Position numbers and translations under genes: made by a program. The notes under the pieces are model-generated. The model searched no databases, was not told where the DNA came from, and saw only the letters and a list, made by a program, of their open reading frames with translations. From assembly GCA_947165675.1 (NCBI GenBank), contig CAMVBJ010000012.1, positions 20,347-84,346 of the forward strand: a DNA stretch of 64,000 nucleotides. The letters are read 5' to 3'. Below, one piece after another: positions 54,142 to 63,078 of this stretch (positions are counted from its first letter, which is position 1; every line of letters starts with the position of its first letter). Source of the DNA: an uncultured Prevotellaceae bacterium. Its GTDB lineage: Bacteria > Bacteroidota > Bacteroidia > Bacteroidales > Muribaculaceae.

Positions 54142-54167
54142 AAGAGTCCATCTATCTTCCTCTTATT

Positions 54168-54213
54168 GAGAGCCATAACCACCAGGCGACCAAGTGTTGC
54201 ATGGTGGTTTCTC
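54168..54213 (+). terminator. hairpin terminator
   Basis: The stem AACCACCA with TGGTGGTT (54177-54184, 54202-54209), extended by flanking GAG/CTC, lies 36 bases after the stop codon. Confidence 0.65.
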
Positions 54214-54277
54214 ATTATTTCCCTGCCAAAATGTCACTTTTTAACGTTTTTTGATGTCAGTTCCCGAAAAATGTTAG

Positions 54278-54285
54278 TAACTTTG
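54278..54285 (+). promoter_or_regulatory. -7 box TAACTTTG
   Basis: TAACTTTG lies 32 bases before the acyltransferase ATG; TTTG at 54250-54253 gives a slightly long 24-base spacing. It would start the acyltransferase-sigma54 activator-lptE unit. Confidence 0.55.
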
Positions 54286-54316
54286 CAGTCCCAAAAATAA
54301 TTGAAGACACTAATTA

Positions 54317-55210
54317 ATGGACGAAAATAATAATATAAACAAGCCAGAACAACAGACCATTCAACAAGATCAACAGCCCCAACCCATCAAGCCCGACATT
54401 CTGGACTATGATGACGTGTGCAAGATGGCGCCCTTCTTCAAGGGTAAGCCCAAACTGGTCAAGTGGTTATTCCACTTGCTCGACATCGATGACGTGAACT
54501 GGATACACGCTCACAACTGCGGCACGCCAGGCGTCCCATTCTGCACTGGGTTGCTCAAGGACCTGAACGCCAGCATTACCTACAGCAACGGCCAGGTGCT
54601 GGACAACCTGCCCGAGGGGCCATTCATCACTGTGACCAACCACCCCTTTGGTGCGCTGGACGGCGTGATGATGATCCACATCATCGGCCAGCACAGGCCC
54701 GACTACAAGTTTATGGTCAACATGCTGCTGAGCAAGATTGGCGGCATGATGCCCAACTTCATCACCGTTGACGCCCTTGCCAGCGACGACCCAGCTAAAC
54801 GCGCCGTGTCGATGCAGGGTATCAGTGAGACGATGAAGCACGTCAAGGCCGGTCACCCCATGGGCTTTTTCCCTGCCGGCGCCGTGAGCAAGTTGACCTG
54901 GAAACTGCGCGTTGAAGACCGCGAGTGGCAACCCGTTATCATGCGCCTGATCCAGAAGCTCAAGGTGCCCGTGATACCCATCTACATCCACGGTCACAAT
55001 AGCATCACATCCATCATCCTGGGCGTCATCAGTTGGAAACTGCGCACCCTGAAGCTGCCCAGCGAGGTTTTCCGTCGCAAGAACTACAACTTCCGTGTCA
55101 GTGTGCATGACCCGATCATGCCCGAAGAATACGCCCAATACTCTACACCCGAGGAATTAGGCAAATTCCTGAAAACTGAAACCTATAAAATGAAGAAATG
55201 GCAACAATAA
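54317..55210 (+). CDS. PlsC-like lysophospholipid acyltransferase
   Basis: 297 residues. The acyltransferase H(x)4D box reads TNHPFGALDG and the substrate box FPAGAVSK. Family members move acyl chains onto lysophosphatidic acid or onto N-acyl amino-acid lipids (GlsA/OlsA-like in Bacteroides); which one is not clear. There is no obvious membrane helix. The 3' end overlaps the next gene by 13 bases. Confidence 0.88.
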   Translation: MDENNNINKPEQQTIQQDQQPQPIKPDILDYDDVCKMAPFFKGKPKLVKWLFHLLDIDDVNWIHAHNCGTPGVPFCTGLLKDLNASITYSNGQVLDNLPEGPFITVTNHPFGALDGVMMIHIIGQHRPDYKFMVNMLLSKIGGMMPNFITVDALASDDPAKRAVSMQGISETMKHVKAGHPMGFFPAGAVSKLTWKLRVEDREWQPVIMRLIQKLKVPVIPIYIHGHNSITSIILGVISWKLRTLKLPSEVFRRKNYNFRVSVHDPIMPEEYAQYSTPEELGKFLKTETYKMKKWQQ

Positions 55211-56451
55211 ATGACAACAACATCCGCGCCATCAAACAGCGCTTCGGCATCGTGGGCGAGTCGCCTGCGTTGATAGCAGCCATCCGTCGTGCCATGCTTG
55301 TGGCCCCTATCGACCTGAGCGTGCTCATCATTGGCGAAAGTGGCTCCGGTAAGGAGTCATTCCCCAAAATCATCCACGAGAGCAGTCCCCGCAAGCACAA
55401 GAAATACATTGCGGTGAACTGTGGCGCCATCCCCGAAGGCACCATTGACAGCGAACTCTTTGGCCACGTCAAGGGTTCATTTACCGGAGCCATTGCTGAC
55501 CACAAGGGTTACTTTGAAGAGGCTGACGGCGGTGTCATCTTCCTTGACGAGGTCGCCGAGATGCCCATGAGTACCCAAGCCCGCCTGCTGCGCGTACTCG
55601 AGAACGGTGAGTACCTGCGCGTGGGAGACAGCACCGTGCGCAAGACCAACATCCGTGTCGTGGCTGCCACAAACAAGGATATGATCCAGGCTGTCAAAGA
55701 CGGCAAGTTCCGCGAGGATCTATACTACCGCCTCTCGACGGTACAGATCAACGTGCCGCCGCTGCGCGATCGTGGCGAGGATATCATCCTGCTATCCAGG
55801 CTATTCATGCGCAATTTCATCACCGAGAACCGCACCAGCCCCGTCACCCTCGCCGATGATGCCCAGAAATTGCTCATGGCCTACCACTGGCCTGGTAACG
55901 TGCGCCAGCTGAAGAGTGTCATCGAACAAGTGGCCCTATTCGAGTCTGGCAACACTGTCGATGCCGCCACATTGAGCCAATACATGCCCAACAACCGCGA
56001 GACAGCACTGACCGTTCAATCCCAGCCAAACTATGATTACAATGCCGAGCGCGAACAGTTGTTCACACTCATCCTGTCGATGCGCGCCGAGATCGAGACC
56101 CTCAAGAAACGCATGGACAGCGTGGGATCCACGTCACATGTGTCGTCGAGCGTTCATGACTTGAAACGTGAAACCAATCCGCTGTTGGAATATGGCAACA
56201 GCGAAAGCATGAACATGTCATCACCCTACCGCAACATGCAACATGAGACCCAAGAGCTGGGTCGCGTTGACGAGGTTGCAGCCATGGACGTGGAGAGCGA
56301 GACGGTCAAGACCCTCGATGAGACCGAGCGCGAGACTATCGAGAACGCCTTGAGACGCAATAACGGCCGACGCAAAGTCACAGCCCAGGAGTTGAAGATT
56401 TCGGAGCGCACCCTCTACCGCAAGATTAAGCAATATAACCTCGAACGATAG
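55198..56451 (+). CDS. sigma-54-dependent transcriptional activator without receiver domain
   Basis: 417 residues. The AAA+ core is at the very N-terminus: Walker A GESGSGKES, the loop GSFTGA (GAFTGA in most) that contacts sigma-54, and Walker B VIFLDEVAEMP. The C-terminal HTH_8 (Fis-like) domain is NNGRRKVTAQELKISERTLY. There is no N-terminal REC, GAF or PAS domain, so regulation must come from elsewhere. It begins inside the acyltransferase gene and shares a base with the lptE start. Confidence 0.92.
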   Translation: MATINDNNIRAIKQRFGIVGESPALIAAIRRAMLVAPIDLSVLIIGESGSGKESFPKIIHESSPRKHKKYIAVNCGAIPEGTIDSELFGHVKGSFTGAIADHKGYFEEADGGVIFLDEVAEMPMSTQARLLRVLENGEYLRVGDSTVRKTNIRVVAATNKDMIQAVKDGKFREDLYYRLSTVQINVPPLRDRGEDIILLSRLFMRNFITENRTSPVTLADDAQKLLMAYHWPGNVRQLKSVIEQVALFESGNTVDAATLSQYMPNNRETALTVQSQPNYDYNAEREQLFTLILSMRAEIETLKKRMDSVGSTSHVSSSVHDLKRETNPLLEYGNSESMNMSSPYRNMQHETQELGRVDEVAAMDVESETVKTLDETERETIENALRRNNGRRKVTAQELKISERTLYRKIKQYNLER

Positions 56452-56969
56452 TGAAACGAGCCCTCATTATAATCCTGACCCTTGTCATGGCCACCCTGAG
56501 CTGGAATGCCTGCATTCCCAGATACACACTCAACGGTGCATCCATTGACTATAACGTCTATAAAACCATCTCGTTCGGCGAGTTCCCCATTCGTGCGGCG
56601 CTGGTCTATCCGCCACTGCAATCGATGTTTGAGAACCGCATGACCGACATGATTGCTCAACAGACACGCTTGCGAGTCATCGATGGCAACAATGCCGACC
56701 TGCGCATGGAGGGTGAAATCACCAACTACCAACTTTCTCCACAAGCGGTTGGCGAAGATGCCTACGCAAGCCAGACACGACTCACCATCAGCGTGCGGGT
56801 GAAGTATATCAATAACAAGAATCAAGCCCTTTCTAAGGATCTATCATTCAGCGCCTATCGCGACTTCTCGAGCAATGAGTTGCTCGTTGATGTGCAAGAC
56901 GAGTTGTGTAACCAGATCTGTAAAGATCTGTCCGACTTGATTTTCAATGCCACGTTAGGTGACTGGTGA
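56451..56969 (+). CDS. lptE: LPS-assembly lipoprotein LptE
   Basis: 172 residues from a GTG overlapping the sigma-54 activator stop (TAGTG). A lipoprotein signal with Cys21 (SWNAC) precedes the LptE body, with YTLNGASIDYNVYKTISFG and ITNYQLSPQAVGEDAYA. It is the plug lipoprotein of the LptD outer-membrane LPS export pore. The order activator-lptE-unknown-secG is a known arrangement in Bacteroidota. Confidence 0.88.
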   Translation: MKRALIIILTLVMATLSWNACIPRYTLNGASIDYNVYKTISFGEFPIRAALVYPPLQSMFENRMTDMIAQQTRLRVIDGNNADLRMEGEITNYQLSPQAVGEDAYASQTRLTISVRVKYINNKNQALSKDLSFSAYRDFSSNELLVDVQDELCNQICKDLSDLIFNATLGDW

Positions 56970-56991
56970 TAAGTTAGGAACAAGCAGTTAT

Positions 56992-57759
56992 ATGACAACT
57001 TGGATTGAAGACATCAAGCGACTGGCCGACAACCAGGTCAACGAGAGTGTGACCCGCGAGTGGCTGGACATGGCCAATCAAGCAGCACCCTATTGCGTGC
57101 TACCCGCCCTATTCTACCTCAAGCATAATGGCGTCAAGGGCAATGAAGACGTGCTTGCTAAGCTCGCGATTTCTTTTCCCGACCGCCATGCTTTAGGACT
57201 GTTGCTGGGTGAGGATTCCGGCCTGATGACCCATTTCTATCCACCTGAGAGTCTGCCCGAAACGCCCGATACAGTCACCACCATCGACCGTTTCCTTGAC
57301 AACTATGGCAAGACCAGTCCTGGCGAAGTAGAAGCCATCAGCCGCGCCATCTTCAACCCTCAGCCCGACTATGCCGACGTTCTCGCAGCACAAGAGCAGG
57401 CTGAAGGCGGCAGCCTTCCCACAAGCGGCGATTCACAAGATGAACTCATCAACCAGTTTATCGCCGAGCAGATGCAGTTGAGCGAACAGGCTGTTCAGAC
57501 ACCTATCGTTGCTCCAATTGACGAGAACGAGAAAGCAGAAATCGCCGATGAATCAATCGAGGATCCTACCAAAACCGATGATTCCATGCTGAGCGAAAGT
57601 CTGGCTAAGATGTACATCTCCAGACACAAATATTCACAAGCACTTGAAATAATTAAGCGATTAAGTTTGAAATATCCAGAAAAAAGTATTTACTTTGCAG
57701 ACCAAATTCGGTTTTTAACCAAACTGGTCTTAAATGAGACACTAAACGACAAAAAATAA
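56992..57759 (+). CDS. unknown helical protein between lptE and secG
   Basis: 255 residues from ATG 56992; the longer frame from 56959 overlaps lptE. A helical N-terminal half, an acidic Glu/Asp/Gln-rich middle, and a TPR-like C-terminal end (ESLAKMYISRHKYSQALEII, then LKYPEKSIYFADQIRFL). There is no signal peptide. The conserved place beside lptE and secG suggests an envelope role, but no function can be assigned. Confidence 0.7.
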   Translation: MTTWIEDIKRLADNQVNESVTREWLDMANQAAPYCVLPALFYLKHNGVKGNEDVLAKLAISFPDRHALGLLLGEDSGLMTHFYPPESLPETPDTVTTIDRFLDNYGKTSPGEVEAISRAIFNPQPDYADVLAAQEQAEGGSLPTSGDSQDELINQFIAEQMQLSEQAVQTPIVAPIDENEKAEIADESIEDPTKTDDSMLSESLAKMYISRHKYSQALEIIKRLSLKYPEKSIYFADQIRFLTKLVLNETLNDKK

Positions 57760-57765
57760 GAAAAA

Positions 57766-58164
57766 ATGTACACTATTTTAGCAATTCTGATTGTGATCGC
57801 ATCGATTTTGCTGGTCGGTGTTATCCTTATTCAAAAATCTAAGGGTGGTGGCCTTGCTGCCAACGTGAATAGTTATAACCAGTTTATGGGTGTGCGCAAG
57901 ACTACCGACTTCGTTGAGAAGGCAACTTGGGGTCTGTCCATCTTCATCTGCATCTTGAGCATCGCTTCGGCATTTGTTACTGCTCCCAGCATCGTTGAAG
58001 GCGCTCCCCAAATCAAGAAGTTACCCACCAGCGAGACCCAGGCTCCCAACTTCGGCACCCAGGCCGAGGAGGCTCCCGCAGCTGCCGCTCCCGCCAAGAA
58101 AGAGGCTCCCGCTGCTGCTCCTGCCAAGGAAGCTCCCGCTGCTCCTGCCAAGGAGGGTAAGTAA
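57766..58164 (+). CDS. secG: preprotein translocase subunit SecG
   Basis: 132 residues: two membrane helices (about 2-21 and 51-71) with the SecG centre VGVILIQKSKGGGLAANV, then a long Ala/Pro/Lys/Glu-rich tail after residue 85. The tail is longer than in E. coli SecG (110 residues) and low complexity. It forms part of the SecYEG channel. A strong hairpin terminator follows. Confidence 0.93.
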   Translation: MYTILAILIVIASILLVGVILIQKSKGGGLAANVNSYNQFMGVRKTTDFVEKATWGLSIFICILSIASAFVTAPSIVEGAPQIKKLPTSETQAPNFGTQAEEAPAAAAPAKKEAPAAAPAKEAPAAPAKEGK

Positions 58165-58197
58165 TCTTTCACCGTATTCTATTTAAACAACATCAAG

Positions 58198-58251
58198 GAT
58201 GCGGTATGTCGTATCCGCATCACAGCGGATCAAGACATACCGCATCTTTTT
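58198..58251 (+). terminator. terminator of secG
   Basis: A 13-bp perfect outer stem (GATGCGGTATGTC with GACATACCGCATC) encloses an inner stem (ATCCGC with GCGGAT), followed by TTTTT. It ends only 8 bases before the next ATG. Confidence 0.88.
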
Positions 58252-58258
58252 CATCATT

Positions 58259-59227
58259 ATGAGAATGACATTATTATATATACTGATTGCATTCCTCATG
58301 ACAGCATGCGGCAACACTGGAACATCGACCGCAAGTGAGTCATCATCAGCTGCCGATAGTGCCGTGGCATCAGACGTCAAGCCCTTTGACGGTGATGGCG
58401 CTTTTGCCATGACGAAACAGCAGTGTGACTTTGGTCCTCGGGTACCCGGCACTGCTGCCCATGCCCAGTGTGCCGACTGGCTGATGACTACCCTGAAGGC
58501 CTCATGCGACACCGTCATTTTGCAGACGGGTACCGTCCAGACGGCTACCGAGGGCAGCCTGGGCATCAAGAACATCATCGGTGTTATCAACCCCGACGCC
58601 AGCCAGCGCCTGCTGTTGCTTGCCCATTGGGATACCCGCCCCTGGGCTGACAATGACCCCGACGCCGCCAACCACCGCAAGCCCGTGATGGGTGCCAACG
58701 ACGGTGCCAGCGGAGTGGGCGTGCTGCTGCAACTGGCCAAGCAACTCAAGCAGGACAGCACCACCTTGGGTATCGACATCGTGCTGGTCGATGCCGAGGA
58801 CATGGGCGTGGACGACAATGAGGAGTCGTGGGGACTCGGCACCCAGTACTGGGTTCAGCACCCACATGCCGAGGGCTACAAGCCGCTGTTCGGCATCCTG
58901 CTTGACATGGTGGGAGCCAGTGACGCTACCTTCACCCGTGAGTACTATTCCACACAATATGCGAGCGGCTTTGTGGACCTGGTGTGGAAAAACGCTGCTG
59001 GCAGTCACTTCATCAATGCCCAGGGTGGCGCTGTGACCGACGACCACATCTTTGTCAACCGCGCAGGAATTCCATGTGTCGATATTATTGACCTGCGCAG
59101 CGACAGCCCCACGGGCTTCTGCCCCGAGTGGCACACCCTCAATGACACTATGGGCGCTATCGACCCCGCAACGCTCGCCGAGGTCGGTCAGACCCTGCTC
59201 AACATCATCGCCAGCCTCGAACAGTAA
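58259..59227 (+). CDS. glutaminyl-cyclase-like M28 family lipoprotein
   Basis: 322 residues from ATG 58259; lipobox FLMTAC. The M28 zinc core shows LAHWDTRPWA, the Asp of GANDGASGV, Glu in DAEDMG and His in TDDHIFVN. This layout matches the Bacteroidota glutaminyl-peptide cyclotransferases (Porphyromonas gingivalis QC type) which form N-terminal pyroglutamate on exported proteins; a peptidase cannot be excluded. The Glu-Asp pair (AED) and WDTRPWA favour cyclase. Confidence 0.85.
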   Translation: MRMTLLYILIAFLMTACGNTGTSTASESSSAADSAVASDVKPFDGDGAFAMTKQQCDFGPRVPGTAAHAQCADWLMTTLKASCDTVILQTGTVQTATEGSLGIKNIIGVINPDASQRLLLLAHWDTRPWADNDPDAANHRKPVMGANDGASGVGVLLQLAKQLKQDSTTLGIDIVLVDAEDMGVDDNEESWGLGTQYWVQHPHAEGYKPLFGILLDMVGASDATFTREYYSTQYASGFVDLVWKNAAGSHFINAQGGAVTDDHIFVNRAGIPCVDIIDLRSDSPTGFCPEWHTLNDTMGAIDPATLAEVGQTLLNIIASLEQ

Positions 59228-59308
59228 CCCCTAATCCTGGACCAAGTAATTCAATCATTTGATATTCCCTGTTCACATTTTTTATAACTCATATCAACTG
59301 ATTTGGAC

Positions 59309-60580
59309 GTGAGAAATACTAGAAGACTGGCTATCGCTTTTATGTTACTGAGGCTCTGCCTGTTTGGAGGCATTTTTAGCTTTTTCTTTCTGTTCTTCAG
59401 ATGGAATACCGGGAGCATGACGTCACGGGTCACGTTCATTGTCATCGGGCTGCTGTCGATTCTCGGACTCTGCAAAGTCGTCAGAATCTTGGCCGTGGAT
59501 ACCGCCGATGAGGTCAAATTTAACAAAGAAAAGGTGAGCCACCACATGCATTTGGACATCAGAAAAACCAGAATACTAATAGCTGCGAGAGCACTGATCT
59601 TCAGTATGTTAATCGTCGTTATTGCCTTCCTTAGCATACCGTCCAGCAACGATGATATCTTGCTGTGTGACATGCCGATGACGATGTGGATGGGGGCCAT
59701 AGCAATTCTCATCTTGATTTTTCTGCTGGCGCTAGGAATGGACAAAATCGACAAAAAATTAGAGAAATTCTTGGGCAATCCGAGCGTCGATGAGATCAAA
59801 TTTAACGAAAAAAGGGTGAGCCACTACATGAAGTTGCTCAAGTCTTTACGCCGCAATTCCGTTCAGATCTCATTGGCGGAAAACAGTAATGTCCCTTTAC
59901 CTGCCGGTTGCTCCAAATATGGCGGACGACCTGATGTGGCCGATGATTTTCAGTGGCCACACGACACCAGCGGCCGTCCCTTATCATTGCTGCTGCAAAT
60001 CGATTGTGCTGATCTCGCGCCCCTCGACCGCGAGGGTTTATTGCCCTCAAGCGGACAACTGTATTTCTTCTACGAACTCAGCAAGATGAATAGGAGCGGC
60101 CAAAAGAACGCTGTCCAAGTCATCTATAACGACCAGCCTTCTTCACAACTGCATCCACTCGATTATCCTGCGAATCTCGACAAAAAATACCAGTTACAGG
60201 AATGCCGCTTGCAATTTTTCCAACGCCGAAGCATCCCGTCGATTGAAGAACTTGGCCACTTGACAGATAAGCCATTCAACGACAAATATAGGTTTGAGTA
60301 TGAAGAGGCATTTGACCGATTGGAGGAATCCTGGACTGGAATTGAAGGCATCGGCAGCATGCTCGGTTTTGCCTTCCTCATTCAAGAGCCTATCGTCGAT
60401 GACCTGTCTGATAATGTACTCCTGTTGGAACTCGATTCCAGTGAGTATTGGCCAAAGGATGACAAGACACCTCACGACCTGACGTTCGGCGACCACGGCA
60501 TCATCTACTTCTACATCAAGCGTGAAGATCTGCAGGCAAGACGCTTTGACAGCATAAAATTTGCCCTCCAGTGCTATTAA
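59309..60580 (+). CDS. DUF1963 (YwqG-like) protein with duplicated membrane module
   Basis: About 423 residues from GTG 59309. The first about 180 residues are two copies of a helix-pair plus a linker, with the linkers almost identical (DEVKFNKEKVSHHM and DEIKFNEKRVSHYM). The C-terminal about 240 residues are a DUF1963 domain (GGRPDVADDFQWP, LLQIDCADLAP, LYFFYEL). DUF1963 proteins are of unknown function and occur next to immunity-like genes. The membrane anchor appears to be an addition to the family. Confidence 0.8.
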   Translation: MRNTRRLAIAFMLLRLCLFGGIFSFFFLFFRWNTGSMTSRVTFIVIGLLSILGLCKVVRILAVDTADEVKFNKEKVSHHMHLDIRKTRILIAARALIFSMLIVVIAFLSIPSSNDDILLCDMPMTMWMGAIAILILIFLLALGMDKIDKKLEKFLGNPSVDEIKFNEKRVSHYMKLLKSLRRNSVQISLAENSNVPLPAGCSKYGGRPDVADDFQWPHDTSGRPLSLLLQIDCADLAPLDREGLLPSSGQLYFFYELSKMNRSGQKNAVQVIYNDQPSSQLHPLDYPANLDKKYQLQECRLQFFQRRSIPSIEELGHLTDKPFNDKYRFEYEEAFDRLEESWTGIEGIGSMLGFAFLIQEPIVDDLSDNVLLLELDSSEYWPKDDKTPHDLTFGDHGIIYFYIKREDLQARRFDSIKFALQCY

Positions 60581-60609
60581 CCTAAAGCGAGCTCTTGCAG
60601 GAGATAGTG

Positions 60610-62892
60610 TTAATTGGCCGTGAGCAGCAGGTCAATCAGCGCAGTGACGTCGGCAATCGTGATGCCGTTCTTTCCATTGACGTCAGCACAAATGGGGCAG
60701 AAGGCCTCATCTAAGCCCAGCAGATAGTCAATCAGGGCAGTAACGTCCTTGATGGTCACGTCACCGTCATGGTTCACGTCACCCAACTCATAGTCGTGGC
60801 CTCCATATTCCTCCAGGATATACCGGATTCCTGCCAGAGCATCAATCTTGCCGTTACCGAAGTGGCTGCTGTGCGGTCCATCGGTCACCCACCAGTCATG
60901 GATGGCAGTTTCCTTCATGATATTCTTGACCTCACTCAGGCTAAGTTGCTTGCCACACTCGGCAGCAGCCTGCATCCACAATGCCACCACACCAGCTACA
61001 GTGGGTGTCGCCATTGAAGTGCCAGACATCAAGCCATAAGGATAGGAAGGATTAAACACCACAGTATAACTGCTGTCAGGGCGGTTGAAATTGCTATTAT
61101 AGGCCGAAACGAGGTACTCTCCTGGAGCGGTAATCCACGGGATCATAACGCCCAGCGGACCCATTCCCTCGACCGCATAATTGGAAAAGTCAGAGATGTC
61201 ACCCTCAGGGTTGCTCTCCTCATCGGGGCGGGTCACATAGGAGCCAACCGTAATGGTTTCGGGGTAACAGGCATTAGCAAATGCACTCATGTCATCAGTA
61301 CCCTGAACCCAGACATGTCCTGGCGTGGACAAGTAGTTGTCAAAGAAAGTATAGTTACCTGCCGACCACACGTCGATAATATCCGAACTACCTCCGATAG
61401 GGTAAAACTCCAATGCCAAGGAATAGTCCATGCCGTAGAAACCTGTAGTTGTCCTAAGCAGAACCTCCTTGCAACCATTCTTGGAAGAATAATCAAAATA
61501 AACTACCACCTTGGACTCAGCACCATTACCGTTAGTGAAATAAGCTGGATTCAAACTCAATGTCGTGTTACCGTCCTCACTTGTAAGACAATGTGATTCA
61601 ACAATTCCTCCCGTCCCATTATCAAGCACATGGATATTCACACCTATACCTGCTGCATCATGAGCTCGGGTAAATGCGTCTGCAAAGTATTCGCCCGCAT
61701 AGCAGCGCCAGCCTTCCTCAATGACCATCGGATGAGAGGTCAAAATCGTGCCAAGGGGAGCCTCGCTACTCGCACTACCACTCACATAGAGGCCTCCAGG
61801 TCCTCCAGCACTATGACCTGCATTATTGCCAGCAGCAAACAGGCAGATGCGGTCGGGATGGTCCTCGCCGAAGAGTTGTGAGACGATTTCGCCTTGGGGG
61901 CCGCTACCGTCACGGTTATATACATTGTTTCCGTAACTGTTGACGATAACCACTGGTTTACCGACACTGTCGGCATAATCACAAATACGCTTAAAGGCAT
62001 TGGCAATGTGGGTAGCCCTCATTCCATTCAGGCCACACAGGTAGAGTTCAGCGCCAGGAGCCATGCCGCCATAGGTAGCATGACTATGGTCATCGGTCAC
62101 GGTGACCTCGTTACCATCAACAATCACACTCGATCCACCAGCGATAGCGCTGACGTGACTGCCATGGTCGGTATTCCTGATGCCGTCATTGGGCAATTCA
62201 CCCGTTCCATAGTAGTCAATTTCGGTGCTGCCATTGAAGACGTAGGCACGCTTGATGCGGCAATTTCCATCCTTGTCCTTGAAAGCAATGTGATTAAAGT
62301 CGATGCCACGGTCAATAACACCGATGATAACGCCATTGCCATCATATCCATGAGGAAGATTCAATGCAATCGCGTCGGCAGAGTGGTTCAACACATCATC
62401 GACATTAGTCACTTGCCTTGCCCTATCGGTAGCTGGTGACATGACCGAGGACACATCAATGCGTTTCACGCAATCGAGGGCTGCGATCTCACTCATGCGG
62501 TCAACCGGAAGCCTTGTCGTCAACAACCCGTTCTTGAACTCAGTTTCCACAATCACGCCCAGTGCTTTCAACCTGGAAATCGCATCGCCAGTCGTGACTG
62601 TGACAAAGGCCGATATATATAGTTCACCGTCAATTGTGTCGGGGGTTGCGTAAAGGCGCTCCTCAGGTGCCAACACTTTAGACATTTTCGGAATATTCAT
62701 CCTCACGTTGGACACTACGCCAGCATTATCGACAGACTCCATTTCATCAAGAAACATCTGAGTCGTTATCGACATTTTCTCAACATGTACTCGCTGCTGG
62801 GGACGCATTACGATGGATTGAGCCGACATCGCTGCAATCCATGACACAATTACACCTAATAGTAATAGTCGGTTCTTAATGTAATTCATCAT
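60610..62892 (-). CDS. secreted subtilisin-like S8 peptidase with dockerin-like tail
   Basis: 760 residues: a signal peptide (about 1-25), an inhibitor-like prodomain (to about 170), then an S8 catalytic domain with Asp in GVIDRGIDFNHI, His in DHGSHVSAIAGG and Ser in MSGTSMATPTVAG. A PA-like insert lies between His and Ser. The last 60 residues hold two dockerin-like repeats (DVNHDGDVTIKDV, and DVNGKNGITIADV in which one loop is altered). The protein is probably secreted to degrade protein. Confidence 0.93.
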   Translation of the reverse strand: MMNYIKNRLLLLGVIVSWIAAMSAQSIVMRPQQRVHVEKMSITTQMFLDEMESVDNAGVVSNVRMNIPKMSKVLAPEERLYATPDTIDGELYISAFVTVTTGDAISRLKALGVIVETEFKNGLLTTRLPVDRMSEIAALDCVKRIDVSSVMSPATDRARQVTNVDDVLNHSADAIALNLPHGYDGNGVIIGVIDRGIDFNHIAFKDKDGNCRIKRAYVFNGSTEIDYYGTGELPNDGIRNTDHGSHVSAIAGGSSVIVDGNEVTVTDDHSHATYGGMAPGAELYLCGLNGMRATHIANAFKRICDYADSVGKPVVIVNSYGNNVYNRDGSGPQGEIVSQLFGEDHPDRICLFAAGNNAGHSAGGPGGLYVSGSASSEAPLGTILTSHPMVIEEGWRCYAGEYFADAFTRAHDAAGIGVNIHVLDNGTGGIVESHCLTSEDGNTTLSLNPAYFTNGNGAESKVVVYFDYSSKNGCKEVLLRTTTGFYGMDYSLALEFYPIGGSSDIIDVWSAGNYTFFDNYLSTPGHVWVQGTDDMSAFANACYPETITVGSYVTRPDEESNPEGDISDFSNYAVEGMGPLGVMIPWITAPGEYLVSAYNSNFNRPDSSYTVVFNPSYPYGLMSGTSMATPTVAGVVALWMQAAAECGKQLSLSEVKNIMKETAIHDWWVTDGPHSSHFGNGKIDALAGIRYILEEYGGHDYELGDVNHDGDVTIKDVTALIDYLLGLDEAFCPICADVNGKNGITIADVTALIDLLLTAN

Positions 62893-62962
62893 TGTATTTT
62901 AAGATTATTTTTAAAGAAATAAACTTGAGTATGAACTCATTCCTGCAAGGGAAAACATGATG

Positions 62963-62970
62963 CAAAGGTA
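62963..62970 (-). promoter_or_regulatory. -7 box TACCTTTG for the S8 peptidase gene
   Basis: The minus strand reads TACCTTTG 70 bases before the start codon. Confidence 0.6.
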
Positions 62971-63014
62971 ATACTTTTTTCCATCCATCCAATTGTTTTG
63001 TCACTCAAAACCAC

Positions 63015-63022
63015 TACCTTTG
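63015..63022 (+). promoter_or_regulatory. -7 box TACCTTTG for the prolyl oligopeptidase gene
   Basis: TACCTTTG at 63015-63022 with TTG at 62994-62996 (spacing 18), 56 bases before the ATG; divergent from the S8 peptidase promoter. Confidence 0.65.
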
Positions 63023-63078
63023 CAACAATAAATACAGACCGAAACAACTAACTCAAAACATAAATCTCATTAATCACA

